Shown piece after piece: positions 5,269 to 6,584 of a DNA stretch of 6,584 nucleotides (the first letter of the stretch is position 1; each line of letters starts with the position of its first letter). Below the pieces are notes generated by a model. That model saw only the letters and a list, made by a program, of their open reading frames with translations, was not told where the DNA came from and did not search any database. Location: positions 1 to 6,584 of the forward strand of contig VGML01000117.1 of NCBI GenBank assembly GCA_016866415.1. The letters are read 5' to 3'. The translations under genes were made by a program, and so were the position numbers. This DNA comes from Bacteroidota bacterium (GTDB taxonomy: Bacteria > Bacteroidota > Bacteroidia > Flavobacteriales_D > Crocinitomicaceae).

Positions 5269-6506
5269 TGCGAAAGTTTAAACCAACTTGTCATGTCTTG
5301 TCAAACGGCGTCAGAGTCGTTTATCTTCACGTTCCTGCTCAAGTCGCTCATATTGGTTTTTTTTTCGGTGCAGGTTCTCGCTATGAGCAAGAAAATGAAG
5401 TAGGGTTAGCTCATTTCTTGGAGCATTGTGTTTTCAAAGGAACAACTCAAAGGAAAGCATTACATATTTTGTCTCGTATTGATTCAGTTGGAGGAGAATT
5501 AAATGCATTCACATCGAAAGAGGAATTGTGTTTGCATGCATCTTTTTCAAAGGAACACATCGTTCGTGCTGTAGAGTTACTTTCCGATATTTCTATTAAT
5601 TCAACTTTTCCAAAAAAGGAAATTGAAAATGAAAAGGAAGTCATTTTAGATGAACTGAACTCCTATTTAGATAGCCCGTCGGATAAAATATTTGATGACT
5701 TTGAAGCAGAACTATTCAAAAATCATCCACTTGGAAACAATATTCTTGGCACAAAGGTAAGCGTTGAGAGCTTCAAATATTCTGATTTGAAAAAGTATGT
5801 CGAAACCTATTTTACTGCAGATAATTTGGTTGTTTCATTTGTCGGAAATGTAACTTACAAACGTTTAGAAGCCTTGCTACAAAAGAATTTGTCTTGTATC
5901 ACAAATACAGCCAACCGAATTCCGATTGCCAATTTTTCAAATTACAGACCATTTAAAATTAGAACCACTGAAGCAAATTATCAGGCGCACGCTATCTTAG
6001 GAGGAATTGCGCCAAGCTACAAAAGCGATGATCGAATTGGAATGTCATTATTAATAAATATTTTAGGAGGACCAGCGCTTAATTCGAGACTGAATTTGTC
6101 TGTCAGAGAAAAATATGGTTTGGCTTATTCAGTTGAAGCAAGCTATTCTTCGTTTGCTGATACTGGTTTTTGGCAAATATATTATGGATGCGAAGGGAAA
6201 AACGTTGATCGCGCTAAGGATTTGATTTATAAGGAGCTGAAAATAATTAGTTCGAAAGAATTAAGTGTTCTTCAATTAAAACGTGCCAAAGATCAATTTA
6301 AAGGTCACCTTGCCCTAGGGATGGATTCCAATAATGGTTTGATGCAAGGTTTAGGAAAAAGCATGCTCGCTTTTAATCAGATTGATACGATTGATGAAAT
6401 TCATCAAGAAATTGATAAAATAAAGTCAAGTGATTTACTTCGTTTGGCGAATGAATATTTTCAAGAACAATCGGTTTCTGAGCTTATTTTTGATGTCGAA
6501 AAATAA
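5268..6506 (+). CDS. M16 family zinc metallopeptidase (processing-peptidase-like)
   Basis: 412 aa from ATG 5268, the usual length of the one-domain-pair M16B type. An in-frame TTG at 5241 lies within pdxH and is unlikely to be the start. Seen: G-A-G-S-R-Y-E upstream of the inverted zinc motif H49-F-L-E52-H53. The third ligand Glu129, in E-V-I-L-D-E, falls exactly 76 residues after His53 as in mitochondrial processing peptidase beta, with Glu122 seven residues earlier. In the C-terminal half, R280-E-K-Y-G-L-A-Y287-S-V is the conserved substrate-binding Arg/Tyr segment. Zinc site and C-terminal motif are both intact, so it could work as a homodimer; no inactive partner gene is visible. There is no signal peptide, so it is probably cytoplasmic, degrading or trimming peptides held in its chamber. 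It overlaps the pdxH stop by one base (TGATG) and needs no promoter of its own. Confidence 0.92.
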   Translation: MRKFKPTCHVLSNGVRVVYLHVPAQVAHIGFFFGAGSRYEQENEVGLAHFLEHCVFKGTTQRKALHILSRIDSVGGELNAFTSKEELCLHASFSKEHIVRAVELLSDISINSTFPKKEIENEKEVILDELNSYLDSPSDKIFDDFEAELFKNHPLGNNILGTKVSVESFKYSDLKKYVETYFTADNLVVSFVGNVTYKRLEALLQKNLSCITNTANRIPIANFSNYRPFKIRTTEANYQAHAILGGIAPSYKSDDRIGMSLLINILGGPALNSRLNLSVREKYGLAYSVEASYSSFADTGFWQIYYGCEGKNVDRAKDLIYKELKIISSKELSVLQLKRAKDQFKGHLALGMDSNNGLMQGLGKSMLAFNQIDTIDEIHQEIDKIKSSDLLRLANEYFQEQSVSELIFDVEK

Positions 6507-6518
6507 GTTATAAATTTG
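6489..6518 (+). promoter_or_regulatory. Promoter-like pair at the end of the peptidase gene
   Basis: TTTG at 6489-6492, inside the last codons of the peptidase gene, and TAAATTTG at 6511-6518 are exact -33 and -7 matches with an 18-bp spacer. Transcription would start near 6525 and serve a gene beyond the window. An ATG at 6581-6583, four bases from the edge, may be its start. No terminator hairpin is visible in 6507-6584, so read-through from the operon is also possible. Confidence 0.4.
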
Positions 6519-6584
6519 AGTTTTAATTTCTAAAAAGTCCATGGTATTTTTGGAATAATTTCTGTTAAATTTTAAAATCTATGC

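Noticed and set aside
5447..5644. 65-codon minus-strand frame inside the peptidase gene
   Set aside because: It is antisense to the region between the zinc motif and its third ligand, with no independent support.

Overview
The window is low in GC and reads as Bacteroidota, most likely Flavobacteriia/Flavobacteriales. Four signs point there: a DUF4494-family protein, a short lipoprotein of Bacteroidota style, almost no Shine-Dalgarno sequences, and several matches to the Bacteroidota promoter (TTTG near -33, TAnnTTTG near -7). The genus cannot be fixed from sequence alone. Most of the DNA looks like ordinary chromosome. I see no transposase, phage gene, CRISPR array, tRNA or rRNA.

Layout. Positions 1-264 hold the 3' end of an arginase/formimidoylglutamase-type ureohydrolase that starts upstream of the window. 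A 48-bp gap with a good promoter and a perfect 9-bp inverted repeat leads into 313-2532. That gene encodes a multi-pass membrane protein with a C-terminal patatin-like lipase domain (GGGSR, GASGG, DAG). A small lipoprotein gene on the minus strand (2515-2850) overlaps its 3' end tail to tail by 18 bp. Upstream of the lipoprotein, in the gap before the next plus-strand gene, is a strong hairpin terminator (2876-2899). It is best suited to a minus-strand transcript for which there is no conventional gene, so 2900-3000 may hold a small RNA or a tiny peptide gene.

Positions 3050-3928 encode a SirB1-like, transglutaminase-fold protein with a non-ATG start. A probable three-gene operon follows: DUF4494 (4010-4624), pdxH (4621-5268, pyridoxamine 5'-phosphate oxidase, vitamin B6) and an M16 zinc peptidase (5268-6506). 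Each junction overlaps (ATGA, then TGATG), which suggests translational coupling. A promoter-like pair (6489-6518) lies at the end of the peptidase gene and probably serves a gene beyond the window.

Most worth a second look: the DUF4494 protein is an internal tandem duplication with a very acidic tail, and it is coupled to a B6 enzyme; the orphan terminator marks a possible undescribed small transcript; the patatin domain is fused to a seven-helix membrane region; and the patatin and lipoprotein genes overlap convergently with no terminator between them.
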